13,305 nt of DNA. Origin: Solirubrobacteraceae bacterium (lineage in GTDB: Bacteria; Actinomycetota; Thermoleophilia; Solirubrobacterales; Solirubrobacteraceae). A model generated the notes under the pieces. That model was not told the DNA's origin. It saw only the letters and a program-made list of their open reading frames with translations, and ran no database searches. The position numbers and the translations under genes are program-made. Position 1 is the first letter of the stretch. Every line of letters starts with the position of its first letter. The DNA is taken from positions 1 through 13,305 of the forward strand of contig JAICJK010000022.1 of the NCBI GenBank assembly GCA_025928415.1, given 5' to 3'. Shown in pieces: positions 1 through 6,584 of this stretch.

Positions 1-30
1 CGCGGCCAGCGCGGCCGCGAGCACGGCCAT
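1..30 (-). CDS. Start of an unidentified minus-strand gene (partial)
   Basis: An ATG at 30-28 on the minus strand opens a frame reading MAVLAAALAA up to the window edge. It starts 20 bases after the GNAT stop on the same strand and follows a G-rich stretch (GGCGGCGGG) that could serve as a weak ribosome binding site. The hydrophobic, alanine-rich start would suit a signal peptide or first membrane helix, but ten codons cannot identify a family. It may be a chance frame in G+C-rich DNA. Confidence 0.3.
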   Translation of the reverse strand, partial: MAVLAAALAA

Positions 31-50
31 CCCGCCGCCGGCCCGCCCCC

Positions 51-506
51 TCACAGCGCCTTCTCCCCCCAGAAGCTCGCGAACGGGTTGGCGTTGAAGT
101 CCGCCACCGGGCGATAGCCCTCGCGCTCGTAGAGGCGCTGGGCGTGCGGCTGCCCCGGCCCGGTGTCCAGCCGCGCCACCGTGTAGCCCCGCTCGCGCGC
201 CGCGTCCTCCAGCGCGAACAGCAGCTCCCGCGCGATCCCGCGCCCCCGCGCCGGCGGGACCACGTACATCCGCTTGATCTCGCACGTGCCGTCCGGCAGG
301 CGCTTGACCCCGCCGCAGCACACGGCCTGCCCGTCCTGCTCGCCGACCAGGAACGCGCCGTGCGGCGGCGCCATCTGCTCGGCGGTCGCGGTCGGGGCGC
401 CGGGGACGTCGATGCGCCCGTACAGCGGCTCGAGCTCGGCGACCATCGCCTCGACGAGGTCGCTCCCCGGAGGCTCGTCGGCGCGGGCGTGGCGGAACGT
501 CGGCAC
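51..506 (-). CDS. GNAT family N-acetyltransferase
   Basis: Predicted 151-residue acetyl-CoA-dependent N-acyltransferase; the substrate is unknown. The acetyl-CoA pyrophosphate-binding loop is visible as R87-G-R-G-I-A92, after the strand IKRMYVVP (77-84). Next come a helix (ELLFALEDAARERGY), the strand ARLDTG and the typical QRLYEREGYRPV segment (123-134). The C-terminus NPFASFWGEKAL is a familiar ending in this superfamily. The GTG at 506 is chosen because the protein then begins PTFRHARADEPP, a usual GNAT first strand. An in-frame ATG at 530 would add eight residues and overlap the ftsY start codon head to head. Family is confident; the start is not. It is divergent from ftsY and probably unrelated to it. 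Confidence 0.85.
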   Translation of the reverse strand: MPTFRHARADEPPGSDLVEAMVAELEPLYGRIDVPGAPTATAEQMAPPHGAFLVGEQDGQAVCCGGVKRLPDGTCEIKRMYVVPPARGRGIARELLFALEDAARERGYTVARLDTGPGQPHAQRLYEREGYRPVADFNANPFASFWGEKAL

Positions 507-511
507 TCGGG

Positions 512-517
512 TAGGTT
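512..517 (+). promoter_or_regulatory. Candidate -10 element of ftsY (TAGGTT)
   Basis: TAGGTT lies 11 bases before the ftsY ATG in otherwise G+C-rich sequence and fits the actinobacterial TANNNT consensus. No clear -35 box is visible. The spacing would give a leader of only a few bases. It falls inside the extended GNAT reading frame if that gene starts at 530. Confidence 0.45.
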
Positions 518-528
518 CCCACGCCGAC

Positions 529-1527
529 ATGGCCCGCGACTGGCGAGACCTCTTCATCACCGACGCGGCGGTCGCCGGGCCCGCGGCCGATAGCGGGGAG
601 GTCGAGCGGCGCAGCGGCTTCTTCCGCCGCCTGCGCGAGAACCTGTCCAAGACGCGCGCCGCCCTGGCCGCCGAGGTGCAGGCCACGCTGTTCGAGGGCG
701 ACCTGGACGAGGAGACCTGGGAGCGCCTGGAGGAGGCGCTGATCATGGCCGACGTCGGCGCCCAGACCACGGCGCGCGTCGTGGGCGAGCTCGAGGACGA
801 GGCCGACGCCGGCGACCTCGTCGGCGGCGAGGCGCTGAGCGCCCGGCTGATCGAGCTCATGGCCGCGCTGGCCCGCGTGGGCGACGACCACATCGACCTG
901 CGCCACACCCCGACGGTGATCATGGCCGTCGGCGTCAACGGCACGGGCAAGACCACGACGATCGGCAAGCTCGCCTGGCATCTCCAGCGCGAGCTCGGGC
1001 TGAAGGTCGTCCTCGGCGCCGCGGACACCTTCCGCGCCGCGGCGACCGAGCAGCTCGAGGGCTGGGCGCAGCGCGCGGGCTGCGAGATCGTCACCGGGCC
1101 CGCGGGCTCGGACCCCGGCTCGGTCGCCTTCGACGCGGTCGCCAAGGGCCGCCAGGGCGGCGCCGACGTGATCATCGTCGACACGGCCGGCCGCCTGCAC
1201 AACCAGGACCACCTGATGGAGGAGCTGGCGAAGATCCGCCGGGTGATCGCCAAGCAGATGCCCGACGCGCCGCACGAGACGCTGCTGACCGTCGACGCCA
1301 CCACCGGGCAGAACGGGCTGCGGCAGGCCAAGCTGTTCTCGGAGATCGTCCGCGTCGACGGCATCGTGCTGACCAAGCTCGACGGGACCGCCAAGGGCGG
1401 CATCGCCCTGGCGATCGCCGGGGAGCTCGGCATCCCGGTCAAGCTCATCGGCATCGGCGAGGCCCTGGACGACCTGCGGCCGTTCGACGCCGACGACTTC
1501 GCCGCGGCCCTGCTCGCGGCCGACTGA
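529..1527 (+). CDS. ftsY: Signal recognition particle receptor FtsY
   Basis: FtsY is the membrane-associated SRP GTPase that docks Ffh-ribosome complexes at the Sec translocon. The 332-residue protein has a short N-terminal segment instead of the long acidic A domain of E. coli. Residues 30-43 (GFFRRLRENLSKTR) form the conserved basic amphipathic helix that binds lipid. The N domain runs to about 125, then the G domain: P-loop GVNGTGKTTT (135-144), DTFRAAATEQL (166-176), DTAGRLH (218-224), TKLDGTAKGG (282-291) and the closing loop GIGEALDDLRPF (308-319). The ATG at 529 gives the usual FtsY start; no Shine-Dalgarno sequence precedes it. It is probably transcribed alone, since NfeD has its own -10-like element. 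The partner gene ffh lies 2.7 kb downstream. Confidence 0.97.
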   Translation: MARDWRDLFITDAAVAGPAADSGEVERRSGFFRRLRENLSKTRAALAAEVQATLFEGDLDEETWERLEEALIMADVGAQTTARVVGELEDEADAGDLVGGEALSARLIELMAALARVGDDHIDLRHTPTVIMAVGVNGTGKTTTIGKLAWHLQRELGLKVVLGAADTFRAAATEQLEGWAQRAGCEIVTGPAGSDPGSVAFDAVAKGRQGGADVIIVDTAGRLHNQDHLMEELAKIRRVIAKQMPDAPHETLLTVDATTGQNGLRQAKLFSEIVRVDGIVLTKLDGTAKGGIALAIAGELGIPVKLIGIGEALDDLRPFDADDFAAALLAAD

Positions 1528-1554
1528 GGGGCGGTCGGCCGCCTGGCCGTCGGG

Positions 1555-1560
1555 TACATT
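1555..1560 (+). promoter_or_regulatory. Candidate -10 element of the nfeD unit (TACATT)
   Basis: TACATT ends exactly 7 bases before the GTG at 1568, where transcription would be expected to start, implying a leaderless mRNA. It lies 27 bases after the ftsY stop codon. No convincing -35 box is visible. Confidence 0.6.
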
Positions 1561-1567
1561 CGAGGGC

Positions 1568-2002
1568 GTGGAGGCCTGGGTCATCTGGATCATCGCCGCG
1601 GCTGCGCTGGCCGCGGGGGAGATCGCGACGACCGGGTTCTTCCTCGCCCCGTTCGCGGGCGGCGCGCTGCTCGCCGCGATCGTCGCGGCCGCGGGGGCGG
1701 GCGGCGCCGTGTCCGCCGTCGTGTTCCTCGCCGCCTCCGTGGCCCTGTTCGGCCTGCTGCGGCCCGTCGCCCGCCGGCACGTCCACATGCCGCCGCAGCT
1801 GCGCACGGGCACCGACGCCCTGATCGGCGAGCGCGCCGTGGTGCTGCAGCGGATCGCCAACGCCGAGGGCGTCGGCGCCGTGAAGCTCGCCGGCGAGGTC
1901 TGGAGCGCCCGCGCCTACGACGAGGACGAGGTCCTCGAGGCCGGCGAGAAGGTGCAGGTCATCGAGATCCGGGGCGCCACCGCCCTCGTCACCGAGGTAT
2001 GA
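1568..2002 (+). CDS. NfeD family membrane protein, short form
   Basis: This 144-residue protein matches short NfeD proteins, which sit in the membrane next to SPFH/stomatin proteins and are thought to help organise lipid domains or membrane proteolysis. Three hydrophobic stretches are visible at about 4-19, 22-43 and 46-64. A soluble domain at about 80-144 follows, with the NfeD OB-fold pattern (GTDALIGERAVVL, GAVKLAGEVWSARA, EAGEKVQVIEIRGATALVTEV). It lacks the ClpP-like protease domain of long NfeD proteins. It starts with GTG and has no ribosome binding site, consistent with a leaderless transcript. The SPFH gene begins 12 bases after the stop, the standard NfeD-stomatin pairing. Confidence 0.88.
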   Translation: MEAWVIWIIAAAALAAGEIATTGFFLAPFAGGALLAAIVAAAGAGGAVSAVVFLAASVALFGLLRPVARRHVHMPPQLRTGTDALIGERAVVLQRIANAEGVGAVKLAGEVWSARAYDEDEVLEAGEKVQVIEIRGATALVTEV

Positions 2003-2008
2003 GGGGAG
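2003..2008 (+). promoter_or_regulatory. Ribosome binding site deciding the SPFH TTG start
   Basis: GGGGAG directly follows the nfeD stop and is 6 bases before the TTG at 2015. This supports TTG as the true start. Confidence 0.75.
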
Positions 2009-2014
2009 CGTCCG

Positions 2015-2947
2015 TTGGCCGCACTGATCGTCGTCATCGTCCTGATCCTCTTCGCGCTGTTCGTCGCGGCGAAGACCGTGCGGATCATCCCGCAGGCCCG
2101 CGCCGGCGTCGTGGAGCGCCTCGGGCGCTACTCCCGCACGCTCACCCCGGGGCTGACGATCGTCATCCCGTTCATCGACCGCGTCAAGCCGCTGATCGAC
2201 CTGCGCGAGCAGGTCATCGCCTTCGCGCCGCAGCCCGTGATCACCGAGGACAACGTCTCGGTGATGATCGACACGGTCCTCTACTTCACGATCACCGAGC
2301 CCAAGTCGGCGACCTACGAGATCGCCAACCCGCTGCAGGCGATCGAGCAGCTCACGGTGACCACGCTGCGCAACGTCATCGGCGGGCTCACGCTGGAGCA
2401 GACGCTCACCTCCCGCGACCAGATCAACTCGCAGCTGCGGATCGTCCTCGACGAGGCCACCGGCCGCTGGGGCATCCGGATCAACCGCGTCGAGATCAAG
2501 TCCGTCGACCCGCCGGCCACGATCCAGGAGGCGATGGAGAAGCAGATGCGCGCCGAGCGCGACCGCCGCGCGGCGATCCTCAACGCCGAGGGCGTCAAGC
2601 AGTCCCAGATCCTGACCGCCGAGGGCGAGAAGCAGTCCGCGGTGCTGAAGGCCGAGGGCGCGCGGGCGGCGGCGATCCTGCGCTCCGAGGGCGAGGCCAA
2701 GGCCATCGACACCGTCTTCCGGGCGATCCACGAGGGCGCGCCCGACCAGGCCCTGCTGAGCTATCAGTACCTGCAGATGCTGCCCCAGCTCGCGCAGGGC
2801 GAGGCGAACAAGATCTTCATCATCCCGAGCGAGTTCTCCCAGGCGCTCGGCAACCTGGGCGACGTGGTCTCCAAGGTCACGGGCGGCGAGGCCCGCCCCG
2901 CCGTCCCGCCGCCGCCGCCGGACCCGCCACCGCCCGAGCAGGGATGA
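2015..2947 (+). CDS. SPFH domain (stomatin/prohibitin-like) membrane protein
   Basis: This 310-residue slipin/stomatin-like protein is expected to form large oligomers in the inner membrane and to partner the adjacent NfeD. One N-terminal membrane helix (residues 2-18) is followed by the SPFH domain (about 20-180), recognisable from QARAGVVERLGRYSRTLTPG, IPFIDRVKPLIDLREQV, and TLRNVIGGLTLEQTLTSRDQ. The coiled-coil region (about 170-232) contains four 11-residue AEG repeats. The C-terminus includes IIPSEF and a proline-rich tail (297-307). The start is TTG, backed by a good ribosome binding site 6 bases upstream and by the helix starting immediately after it. The stop overlaps the next start as ATGA, so translation is probably coupled. 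Confidence 0.94.
   Translation: MAALIVVIVLILFALFVAAKTVRIIPQARAGVVERLGRYSRTLTPGLTIVIPFIDRVKPLIDLREQVIAFAPQPVITEDNVSVMIDTVLYFTITEPKSATYEIANPLQAIEQLTVTTLRNVIGGLTLEQTLTSRDQINSQLRIVLDEATGRWGIRINRVEIKSVDPPATIQEAMEKQMRAERDRRAAILNAEGVKQSQILTAEGEKQSAVLKAEGARAAAILRSEGEAKAIDTVFRAIHEGAPDQALLSYQYLQMLPQLAQGEANKIFIIPSEFSQALGNLGDVVSKVTGGEARPAVPPPPPDPPPPEQG
2570..2701 (+). repeat. Four in-frame 33-base repeats coding AEG motifs in the SPFH protein
   Basis: Residues 186-229 consist of four 11-residue units with the pattern xxILxAEGxKx (AAILNAEGVKQ, SQILTAEGEKQ, SAVLKAEGARA, AAILRSEGEAK). These heptad-like charged repeats are typical of the SPFH coiled coil that drives oligomerisation. The DNA copies are imperfect. 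Confidence 0.8.
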
Positions 2948-3516
2948 GCGAGGCGGCCGTCCGGCTCGCGCTGCCGGACTGGGCCGCGGGCCCCCTCGAC
3001 CCGCCGCCCGCCGGCGCCGGCGACCGGGAGCGCATGGCCTTCGCCGTCGCGCTCGCGCGCCGCAACGTGGAGGCGGGCACGGGCGGCCCGTTCGGCGCCG
3101 CGGTCTGGGCGGGGGACGAGCTGCTCGCCGTGGGCGTCAACGTCGTCCTGGCGCAGGGCGCGTCGATCGCGCACGCCGAGGTCATGGCGCTGGCCGGCGC
3201 CCAGCAGCGCGTCGGGCGCCCCCGGCTGGCCGAGGGCCCCGCGGGCGCGGGGCGGCCGCGCGTCGCGCTGGTCACGAGCGCGCAGCCGTGCGTGATGTGC
3301 TTCGGGGCCGTGCTGTGGGCCGGGGTCGACGAGCTCGTGATCGGCGCCCGCGGCGAGGACGTCGAGTCGCTGGCCGGCTTCGACGAGGGCCCGCTGCCCG
3401 CCGCCTGGCCCGCGGAGCTCGCGGCGCGCGGCATCGCGGTCCGCCGCGACGTCGAGCGCGAGGCCGCCCGCGCGGTCCTGGCCGCCTATGCCGCCCGCGG
3501 CGGCCCCCGGTACTGA
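2944..3516 (+). CDS. Nucleoside deaminase family protein (CDA fold)
   Basis: This 190-residue zinc-dependent deaminase of the cytidine deaminase-like fold has both zinc motifs: H77-A-E79, where Glu79 is the expected proton shuttle, and P115-C116-V-M-C119 with FGAVLWAG. The N-terminal NVEAGTGGPFGAAVW and the C-terminal pattern AGFDEGPLPAAW...ARGIAVRRDV resemble generic nucleoside/guanine deaminase-type proteins rather than canonical TadA, so a free base or nucleoside is a more likely substrate than tRNA. That is inference, and the substrate cannot be told from sequence. The ATG overlaps the SPFH stop as ATGA, so it is translationally coupled to a membrane scaffold gene, an unexplained association. 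It ends 27 bases before the methyltransferase. Confidence 0.85.
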   Translation: MSEAAVRLALPDWAAGPLDPPPAGAGDRERMAFAVALARRNVEAGTGGPFGAAVWAGDELLAVGVNVVLAQGASIAHAEVMALAGAQQRVGRPRLAEGPAGAGRPRVALVTSAQPCVMCFGAVLWAGVDELVIGARGEDVESLAGFDEGPLPAAWPAELAARGIAVRRDVEREAARAVLAAYAARGGPRY

Positions 3517-3530
3517 CTGCGGGCCCTTGC

Positions 3531-3536
3531 CAGACT
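3531..3536 (+). promoter_or_regulatory. Candidate -10 element of the O-methyltransferase (CAGACT)
   Basis: CAGACT ends exactly 7 bases before the ATG at 3544 and differs by one base from the TAGACT found before ffh. The first base departs from the TANNNT consensus, so the call is weaker than the others. No Shine-Dalgarno sequence is visible. Confidence 0.4.
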
Positions 3537-3543
3537 CCGGGGC

Positions 3544-4182
3544 ATGGACCTGGTCGCGCCCGCCGTCGCCGCATACGCCGAGGCGCACGTCACGCCGCCT
3601 CCGGACTACCTCGTGCGCCTGGACGCCGAGGCCCGCGCGCTCCTGCCCTTCCCGTCGATGCTCAGCGGCCCCGTGGTCGGGCGGCTGCTCGAGACGCTGG
3701 TCGCCTTCCGTGGCGCCCGCGCGGTGCTCGAGATCGGGACCTACGCCGGGGCGTCGGCGCTGTGGATGGCCCGCGGGCTGCCCCCCGGCGGCGCGATCGT
3801 CACCTGCGAGCTGGACCCCGCCCACGCGGCCTTCGCCCGCCGCCACATCGCGGCCTCCCCGCACGCCGGCCAGGTCGAGGTGCGCCTCGGCCCGGCGCTC
3901 GAGACGATGGCGGCGCTCGACGGCCCGTTCGACCTGGTGTTCATCGACGCCGACAAGACGGGCTACACCGCCTACCTGGACGCCGCCCTGCCCAAGCTCG
4001 CGCCCGGCGGGGTGGTCGTCGCCGACAACGTCCTGCGGTCGGGCCGCGTCCTGACCGCCGGCAGCGCCGATCCGGACACGGTCGCGATGCACGCGTTCAA
4101 CGAGCGGGTCGCCGGGGACCCGTCCCTCGCGGCCACGCTGCTGACCGTCCGCGACGGCCTGCTGCTCATCAGGCGCGCGTAG
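3544..4182 (+). CDS. SAM-dependent O-methyltransferase, CCoAOMT-like
   Basis: This 212-residue class I methyltransferase belongs to the O-methyltransferase family 3 (caffeoyl-CoA/catechol type), soluble and usually divalent-metal dependent. Motif I is VLEIGTYAGAS (61-71). Glu89 in VTCELDP should bind the SAM ribose. LVFIDADKTGY (131-141) and VVVADNVLRSG (157-167) carry the expected metal ligands Asp135 or Asp137, Asp161 and Asn162. The N-terminal helices and length match the family, so it looks intact. The acceptor is unknown and the neighbours give no pathway clue. It starts at ATG with only a -10-like hexamer 7 bases upstream. Its TAG stop forms the first three bases of the candidate ffh -10 element. 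Confidence 0.92.
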   Translation: MDLVAPAVAAYAEAHVTPPPDYLVRLDAEARALLPFPSMLSGPVVGRLLETLVAFRGARAVLEIGTYAGASALWMARGLPPGGAIVTCELDPAHAAFARRHIAASPHAGQVEVRLGPALETMAALDGPFDLVFIDADKTGYTAYLDAALPKLAPGGVVVADNVLRSGRVLTAGSADPDTVAMHAFNERVAGDPSLAATLLTVRDGLLLIRRA

Positions 4183-4185
4183 ACT
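4180..4185 (+). promoter_or_regulatory. Candidate -10 element of ffh (TAGACT)
   Basis: TAGACT ends 8 bases before the GTG start of ffh, the spacing expected of a leaderless transcript. Its TAG is also the stop codon of the methyltransferase. No clear -35 box is visible. Confidence 0.6.
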
Positions 4186-4193
4186 GGATCCGA

Positions 4194-5528
4194 GTGTTCG
4201 ACGCCCTCTCCGAGAAGCTCCAGGCCACGCTGGCCGACGTCCGTGGCCACGGCACGCTGACCGAGGACGACGTCAAGAAGGCGATGCGGGAGATCCGCCT
4301 CGCGCTGCTCGAGGCCGACGTGAACTTCCGGGTGGTCAAGGAGTTCACGACCACGGTCCGCGAGCGCTGCTCGGGCGCCGAGGTCCTCGGGCAGCTCAAC
4401 CCCGGCCAGCAGGTCGTCAAGATCGTCAACGAGGAGCTCGCGGCGCTGATGGGCGGCGCGAGCGCTGGGGTGTCGTTCTCCCCGCGCCCGCCGACGGTCG
4501 TCCTGATGGCCGGCCTGCAGGGCTCGGGCAAGACGACCGCGACGGCCAAGCTCGCGCGCCACCTGCGCGAGGAGCACGGCTCGTCGGTGGCCGTGGCCGC
4601 GTGCGACGTCTACCGCCCGGCGGCGGTGGAGCAGCTCGTGAAGGTCGGCGGCCAGGCCGGGGCGACCGTCTACGAGCGCGGCACGGAGGAGAACCCGGTC
4701 GACATCGCCCGCTGGGCGCTCGACCAGGCCAAGATGGACGGCAAGGACGTCCTGATCGTCGACACCTCCGGGCGCCTGCACATCGACACCGAGCTCATGC
4801 AGGAGCTCAAGGACATCCGCACGGCGGTCCGCCCGCACACGATCCTGCTCGTCGTCGACGCGATGACCGGCCAGGACGCCGTCAACGTCGCCGAGCAGTT
4901 CGCCGAGGCCGTCAACTTCGACGGCGTCGTGATGACCAAGCTCGACGGCGACGCGCGCGGCGGCGCCGCGCTGAGCGTCAAGGCGGTCACCGGCAAGCCG
5001 ATCCTGTTCGCCTCGACCGGCGAGAAGCTCGAGCAGTTCGAGCGCTTCCATCCCGATCGGATGGCCCAGCGGATCCTCGGCATGGGCGACGTCCTGTCGT
5101 TCATCGAGAAGGCCGAGCGCCAGTTCGACGAGGACGAGGCGAAGGCGCTCGAGCGCAAGCTGCGCCGCGACGAGTTCACGCTCGAGGACTTCCTCGACCA
5201 GCTCAGGCAGATCCGCAGGATGGGGCCGCTGACCTCGCTGCTGGGCATGATGCCCGGCTTCTCGGGCCAGCAGCTCAAGGGGCTGAAGGTCGACGAGCGC
5301 GAGCTCGACCGCATCCAGGCGATCATCCTGTCGATGACGCCCGAGGAGCGCCGGCGACCCGAGCTCATCAAGGGCTCGCGGCGGCTGCGGATCGCCAAGG
5401 GCTCGGGCACCAACGTCCAGGCGGTCAACCAGCTCGTCAAGCAGTTCGGTCAGATGCGCAAGATGATGAAGCAGCTGGGGCGGGGCAAGATGCCCGACCT
5501 CGGGGCGATCATGCGCCAGGCCCGCTAA
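4194..5528 (+). CDS. ffh: Signal recognition particle protein Ffh (SRP54)
   Basis: Ffh binds 4.5S/SRP RNA and hydrophobic signal sequences as they leave the ribosome, then delivers the complex to FtsY. The 444-residue protein has the N domain (about 1-88), then the G domain with P-loop GLQGSGKTT (107-115), DVYRPAAVEQL (138-148), DTSGRLH (190-196), TKLDGDARGG (248-257) and TGEKLEQFERFHPDR (275-289). The methionine-rich M domain (about 325-444) includes GMMPG, the RNA-binding segment KGSRRLRIAKGSGT (393-406) and MRKMMKQLGRGKM. DTSGRL replaces the commoner DTAGRL, a mild change. The GTG at 4194 gives the canonical N-terminus. There is no Shine-Dalgarno sequence, but a -10-like TAGACT lies 8 bases upstream. 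Confidence 0.97.
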   Translation: MFDALSEKLQATLADVRGHGTLTEDDVKKAMREIRLALLEADVNFRVVKEFTTTVRERCSGAEVLGQLNPGQQVVKIVNEELAALMGGASAGVSFSPRPPTVVLMAGLQGSGKTTATAKLARHLREEHGSSVAVAACDVYRPAAVEQLVKVGGQAGATVYERGTEENPVDIARWALDQAKMDGKDVLIVDTSGRLHIDTELMQELKDIRTAVRPHTILLVVDAMTGQDAVNVAEQFAEAVNFDGVVMTKLDGDARGGAALSVKAVTGKPILFASTGEKLEQFERFHPDRMAQRILGMGDVLSFIEKAERQFDEDEAKALERKLRRDEFTLEDFLDQLRQIRRMGPLTSLLGMMPGFSGQQLKGLKVDERELDRIQAIILSMTPEERRRPELIKGSRRLRIAKGSGTNVQAVNQLVKQFGQMRKMMKQLGRGKMPDLGAIMRQAR

Positions 5529-5571
5529 CCTCACGCGTCGGCCTTCACGCCGCCCCAAGCCCAGCTTTCAG

Positions 5572-5577
5572 AGAGGA
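5572..5577 (+). promoter_or_regulatory. Ribosome binding site of rpsP
   Basis: AGAGGA lies 5 bases before the GTG at 5583, in the 54-base ffh-rpsP gap. It supports GTG as the start. No -10-like hexamer stands out in this gap, so rpsP may be co-transcribed with ffh. Confidence 0.6.
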
Positions 5578-5582
5578 CCTCA

Positions 5583-5825
5583 GTGGCAGTTCGACTCAGG
5601 CTCACCCGCGTGGGTGGCCGCAAGGACCCGGTCTGGCGCATCGTCGTCGCCGACCAGCGGTCCCCCCGCGACGGGCGCATCATCGAGACCGTCGGGCAGT
5701 ACAACGCGCAGACCGAGCCGTCGACGATCGTCGTCAAGGAGGACCGCGTCCGCGAGTGGCTGGCCAAGGGCGCGCAGCCCTCCGACACCGTGCGCAAGCT
5801 CCTGCGCACGCAGGGCATCTCCTAG
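5583..5825 (+). CDS. rpsP: 30S ribosomal protein S16
   Basis: This 80-residue protein is bacterial S16, which binds 16S rRNA early and stabilises the 5' and central domains of the small subunit. The family hallmarks are present: [20 protein letters not shown] (residues 2-21), [19 protein letters not shown] (23-41), and a C-terminal helix with [19 protein letters not shown]. The length is normal, with no C-terminal extension. It starts with GTG behind an AGAGGA ribosome binding site. It opens the rpsP-khpA-rimM-trmD-rplS cluster, whose products serve ribosome assembly and tRNA modification. Confidence 0.98.
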   Translation: MAVRLRLTRVGGRKDPVWRIVVADQRSPRDGRIIETVGQYNAQTEPSTIVVKEDRVREWLAKGAQPSDTVRKLLRTQGIS

Positions 5826-5834
5826 CCCACCCCC

Positions 5835-6068
5835 GTGCGCGAGCTGCTCGAGTTCCTCGCCCGCCAGCTCGTCGAGTCGCCCGACGGCGTGGCCGTCGAG
5901 CAGTTCGAGGAGGACGACGGCACGGTCGTGCTCGAGCTGTCGGTCGCCGAGGACGACTACGGGCGCGTCATCGGCCGGGGCGGGCGCACCGCCAACGCGC
6001 TGCGCACGGTGGTCAAGGCCGCGGCGGTCCGCGCGGAGCGCCGCGTGCTCGTCGACATCGTCGACTGA
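5835..6068 (+). CDS. khpA: KH domain RNA-binding protein KhpA
   Basis: This 77-residue single KH-domain protein of the KhpA (YlqC) family binds RNA, usually as a heterodimer with KhpB/Jag, and influences cell division and small-RNA regulation in Firmicutes. The GxxG loop is visible as G47-R-G-G50 within YGRVIGRGGRTANALRTVV, flanked by a strand (TVVLELSVAED) and a closing strand (RRVLVDIVD). Its place between rpsP and rimM is characteristic. The GTG at 5835 is 9 bases after the rpsP stop. The spacer is C-rich with no Shine-Dalgarno sequence, so initiation probably depends on ribosomes arriving from rpsP. Confidence 0.95.
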   Translation: MRELLEFLARQLVESPDGVAVEQFEEDDGTVVLELSVAEDDYGRVIGRGGRTANALRTVVKAAAVRAERRVLVDIVD

Positions 6069-6075
6069 CCGCCGG

Positions 6076-6582
6076 ATGGGAGAGCGCGGCCCCGACTGGC
6101 TCGCCGCGGGCCGCGTGGGACGGCCCCACGGGCTCGACGGCTCCTTCCACGTGACCCGCCCGCGCGCCGGGCTGCTGTCGGAGGGCCTGCAGGTCCGCGT
6201 CGGCGAGCGCGCCACCGAGGTCGTGCGCCGCGCCGGCACCGACGAGCGCCCGATCGTCCGCGTGGCGCTGGCCACCTCGCGCGAGGCGGTGCAGGCGCTG
6301 CGCGGGCAGGACCTGTGGGTCCCGCGGGCCGCGGCGCCGCCGCTGGGCGACGACGAGTGGTGGGCCGGCGAGCTCGAGGGCTGCGCGGTGGTCGACGGCG
6401 CGCGCGCGGTCGGGCACGTGCGGGCGCTGGTCGCGCTGCCGTCCTGCGAGGCGCTCGCGGTCGAGCGCGCCGGCGGCGGCGGCGAGCTGCTCGTGCCGCT
6501 CGTGCGCGACGCGGTCCGCGACGTGGACGTCGCGGCCCGCCGCATCGACGTCGACCTGGCGTTCCTGGGGGAGGAGGACTGA
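6076..6582 (+). CDS. rimM: Ribosome maturation factor RimM
   Basis: RimM binds S19 and helps the 30S head and 16S processing. The 168-residue protein has the N-terminal RimM beta-barrel with [19 protein letters not shown] (8-26), where the HGL motif is diagnostic. A second PRC-like barrel from about 94 follows, with [12 protein letters not shown] and the C-terminal signature [20 protein letters not shown] (138-157). It starts at ATG, 7 bases after khpA, with only a weak GCCGG before it. It ends 2 bases before the trmD start; its last codons contain the strong trmD ribosome binding site. Confidence 0.95.
   Translation: MGERGPDWLAAGRVGRPHGLDGSFHVTRPRAGLLSEGLQVRVGERATEVVRRAGTDERPIVRVALATSREAVQALRGQDLWVPRAAAPPLGDDEWWAGELEGCAVVDGARAVGHVRALVALPSCEALAVERAGGGGELLVPLVRDAVRDVDVAARRIDVDLAFLGEED
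6570..6577 (+). promoter_or_regulatory. Strong ribosome binding site of trmD
   Basis: GGAGGAGG, inside the last rimM codons, lies 7 bases before the trmD GTG. It is the strongest Shine-Dalgarno sequence I saw before any gene start here and is perfectly complementary to CCTCCTCC at 7332-7339 in the rplS leader. Confidence 0.75.
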
Positions 6583-6584
6583 CC

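Noticed and set aside
51..1559. A 502-residue minus-strand open frame across ftsY and the GNAT gene
   Set aside because: Only its C-terminal part (51-506) is a real GNAT; the rest is the Ser/Arg/Pro-rich antisense of ftsY, typical of G+C-rich DNA.
5539..5552. Hairpin CGGC-loop-GCCG between ffh and rpsP as a terminator
   Set aside because: Only four pairs and no T tract; expected by chance in this composition.
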